Below the pieces are notes generated by a model, which did no database searches, was not told where the DNA came from, and was given only the letters and a program-made list of their open reading frames with translations. 7,934 nucleotides of DNA from Nitrospirota bacterium (GTDB taxonomy: Bacteria; Nitrospinota; Nitrospinia; Nitrospinales; Nitrospinaceae): NCBI GenBank assembly GCA_030600405.1, contig JAUVMD010000047.1, forward strand, positions 1-7,934, written 5' to 3'. The position numbers and the translations under genes were made by a program. Below are positions 7,015-7,934 of the stretch, in pieces (position 1 is the first letter of the stretch; each line of letters opens with the position of its first letter).

Positions 7015-7040
7015 ATATTGGATATAAATAAATTACGTCA

Positions 7041-7068
7041 ATTATATCAAATACTTAAAAATATTCAA
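7041..7068 (-). promoter_or_regulatory. Sigma70-type promoter of the pilus operon
   Basis: On the minus strand, TTGAAT (7068-7063) and a perfect TATAAT (7046-7041) are separated by 16 nt. Transcription would begin near 7034, giving a leader of about 30 nt before the ATG at 7004. It is the best promoter-like match seen in the 226-bp intergenic region, which is A/T-rich, so chance matches are possible. No sigma54 motif was seen here, although PilS/PilR systems use sigma54 at the pilin gene. Confidence 0.68.
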
Positions 7069-7182
7069 CCAATTCAGGGTACCAGTTATGGAAATGTAAA
7101 TATGATAATAGATTAACCGAAAATCCAGAAGGAGAGAAATAAATTTTCAGGGAAATCTTACGGTGGGCTTGCCCGTACTAAT

Positions 7183-7216
7183 AAAAAAGCCCTCCCCAAC
7201 TATCCAAGGGGAGGGC
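7183..7216 (-). terminator. Rho-independent terminator after hpnH
   Basis: A perfect 9-bp G/C-rich stem (arms 7208-7216 and 7189-7197, GCCCTCCCC with GGGGAGGGC) encloses a 10-nt loop. On the minus strand it is followed directly by six T residues (7188-7183). It begins 26 bp after the hpnH stop, so it should separate hpnH from the pilus operon. The plus-strand side lacks a comparable U-tract, so it is directional. Confidence 0.93.
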
Positions 7217-7242
7217 AATTGTCCGTATTATTAAGAAGAGAA

Positions 7243-7934
7243 TTACAACAAAACCATCTTTGCGGAATAGACCATGTTCTTCAACCCGTTGGTGGAGTCC
7301 TCCACCGCGGTGGCCTCATAACCGCAATGGGCGGTGCAGTCTTTGCACTTGTCATGGTTGCGATGGCCGTACTTTTCCCATTCCGTCTCTTCCATCAATG
7401 CCTGGAACGAGTCTGCGTAACCTTCATCCAGCAGGTAACAGGGTTTCTGCCAACCCAGCACTGAATAACTGGGATTGCCCCAGGGGGTGCAATCGTAATC
7501 GCGCTTGCCTTCCAGAAATTCCAGGTAAAAAGGCGAATGACTGAAGTCCCAGCGGCCGTTGGTATTTTTCGATAACAGCTCCTTAAAAAATTCCTGGGTC
7601 CGGTGCCGTCCAAAAAAATGATCTTGCGAAGGGGCATCCGAATACTGAAAGGCGGAAGCTACCGTCATCCCGTCTATTCCTAAAGGCTTGAGATGGTCGA
7701 AGAATTTTTCGGCGTATTCAACAGTCACATCGTCAAAAAACGTGGTGTTAGTGGTGACACGAAACCCGCGCGCTTTCGCCAGCTTGATAGCGTCGATCGC
7801 TTTATCATAAACGCCTTCTTCTGCGCAAATGTGATCGTGATGCTCCTTCATGCCATCCAAATGGATGGAGAACGTCAGGCGTGATGTTTTGGGCATCTGA
7901 TCCAGATAGCGTTCCAGCAACAGCGCGTTGGTAC
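7243..7934 (-). CDS. hpnH: Hopanoid biosynthesis radical SAM protein HpnH (5' end outside window)
   Basis: C-terminal 230 codons of HpnH, the radical SAM enzyme that joins a 5'-deoxyadenosyl group to diploptene, giving adenosylhopane, the first step to C35 extended hopanoids. The CxxxCxxC cluster that binds the iron-sulfur centre would be upstream, outside the window. Visible hallmarks are LTFSIHLDG followed by EHHD, GFRVTTNTTFFD, SHSPFYLEFLEG, DCTPWGNPSYSVLGWQKPCYLL, and the Cys-rich end KCKDCTAHCGYEATAVED. These agree well with HpnH and its DUF3463-type C-terminus as I know them. The frame remains open to the right edge (…TNALLLERYLD), so the TTG at 7920 is not the start. The gene stops with TAA at 7243, before the terminator. 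It marks a hopanoid producer and has no evident functional link to the pilus genes. Confidence 0.95.
   Translation of the reverse strand, partial: TNALLLERYLDQMPKTSRLTFSIHLDGMKEHHDHICAEEGVYDKAIDAIKLAKARGFRVTTNTTFFDDVTVEYAEKFFDHLKPLGIDGMTVASAFQYSDAPSQDHFFGRHRTQEFFKELLSKNTNGRWDFSHSPFYLEFLEGKRDYDCTPWGNPSYSVLGWQKPCYLLDEGYADSFQALMEETEWEKYGHRNHDKCKDCTAHCGYEATAVEDSTNGLKNMVYSAKMVLL

Noticed and set aside
7219..7544. Plus-strand open frames opposite hpnH
   Set aside because: The minus-strand frame matches HpnH through to its Cys-rich end; the plus-strand frames have no family resemblance and start within the hpnH terminator region.
7243..7920. HpnH starting at the TTG at 7920
   Set aside because: The frame is open to the edge and upstream residues (TNALLL) continue the family pattern, and the radical SAM cluster would be missing. 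It is a gene cut by the window, not a short protein.

Overview
The window is a bacterial chromosome segment in which every supported gene lies on the minus strand. It carries most of a type IVa pilus (twitching motility) operon, read right to left, preceded by the 3' end of a hopanoid-biosynthesis gene. Hopanoids, an outer-membrane type pilotin lipoprotein and the pilC-pilS order point to a Gram-negative bacterium of the Desulfobacterota/Nitrospinota kind. That placement is an inference from gene content and protein style; nothing in the window identifies the taxon. Codon and base use look uniform, and no mobile element, tRNA, rRNA or CRISPR array was seen.

Layout in transcription order: (1) 7934-7243, hpnH, a radical SAM adenosylhopane synthase whose 5' part is outside the window, closed by a strong intrinsic terminator (7183-7216). 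(2) A 226-bp intergenic region with a good sigma70-type promoter (TTGAAT, 16 nt, TATAAT; 7041-7068). (3) An eight-gene, tightly packed set: a TPR lipoprotein of PilF/PilW type, a RodZ-like membrane HTH protein, pilT, a PilU-like second retraction ATPase, a zinc-ribbon protein with a degenerate receiver-like domain, a stand-alone cyclic-nucleotide-binding domain protein, pilC, and the six-helix membrane N-terminus of a PilS-like sensor kinase that runs off the left edge. The first seven gaps are about 1, 6, 7, 27, 2, 20 and 38-65 bp, so one transcript is likely.

How the genes probably work together: the TPR lipoprotein would help the outer-membrane secretin assemble; PilC is the inner-membrane platform; PilT and the PilU-like ATPase power retraction; PilS would sense pilin or envelope state and drive transcription with a regulator expected to the left. 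The extension ATPase PilB, the alignment proteins PilM-P, secretin PilQ and pilins are not here.

The least explained part is the pair between the retraction ATPases and PilC: a soluble zinc-ribbon/pseudo-receiver protein and a cNMP-binding protein with no output domain, separated by 2 bp. They are the best candidates for an undescribed control module of the pilus motor; this is inference from context and domain degeneracy only.
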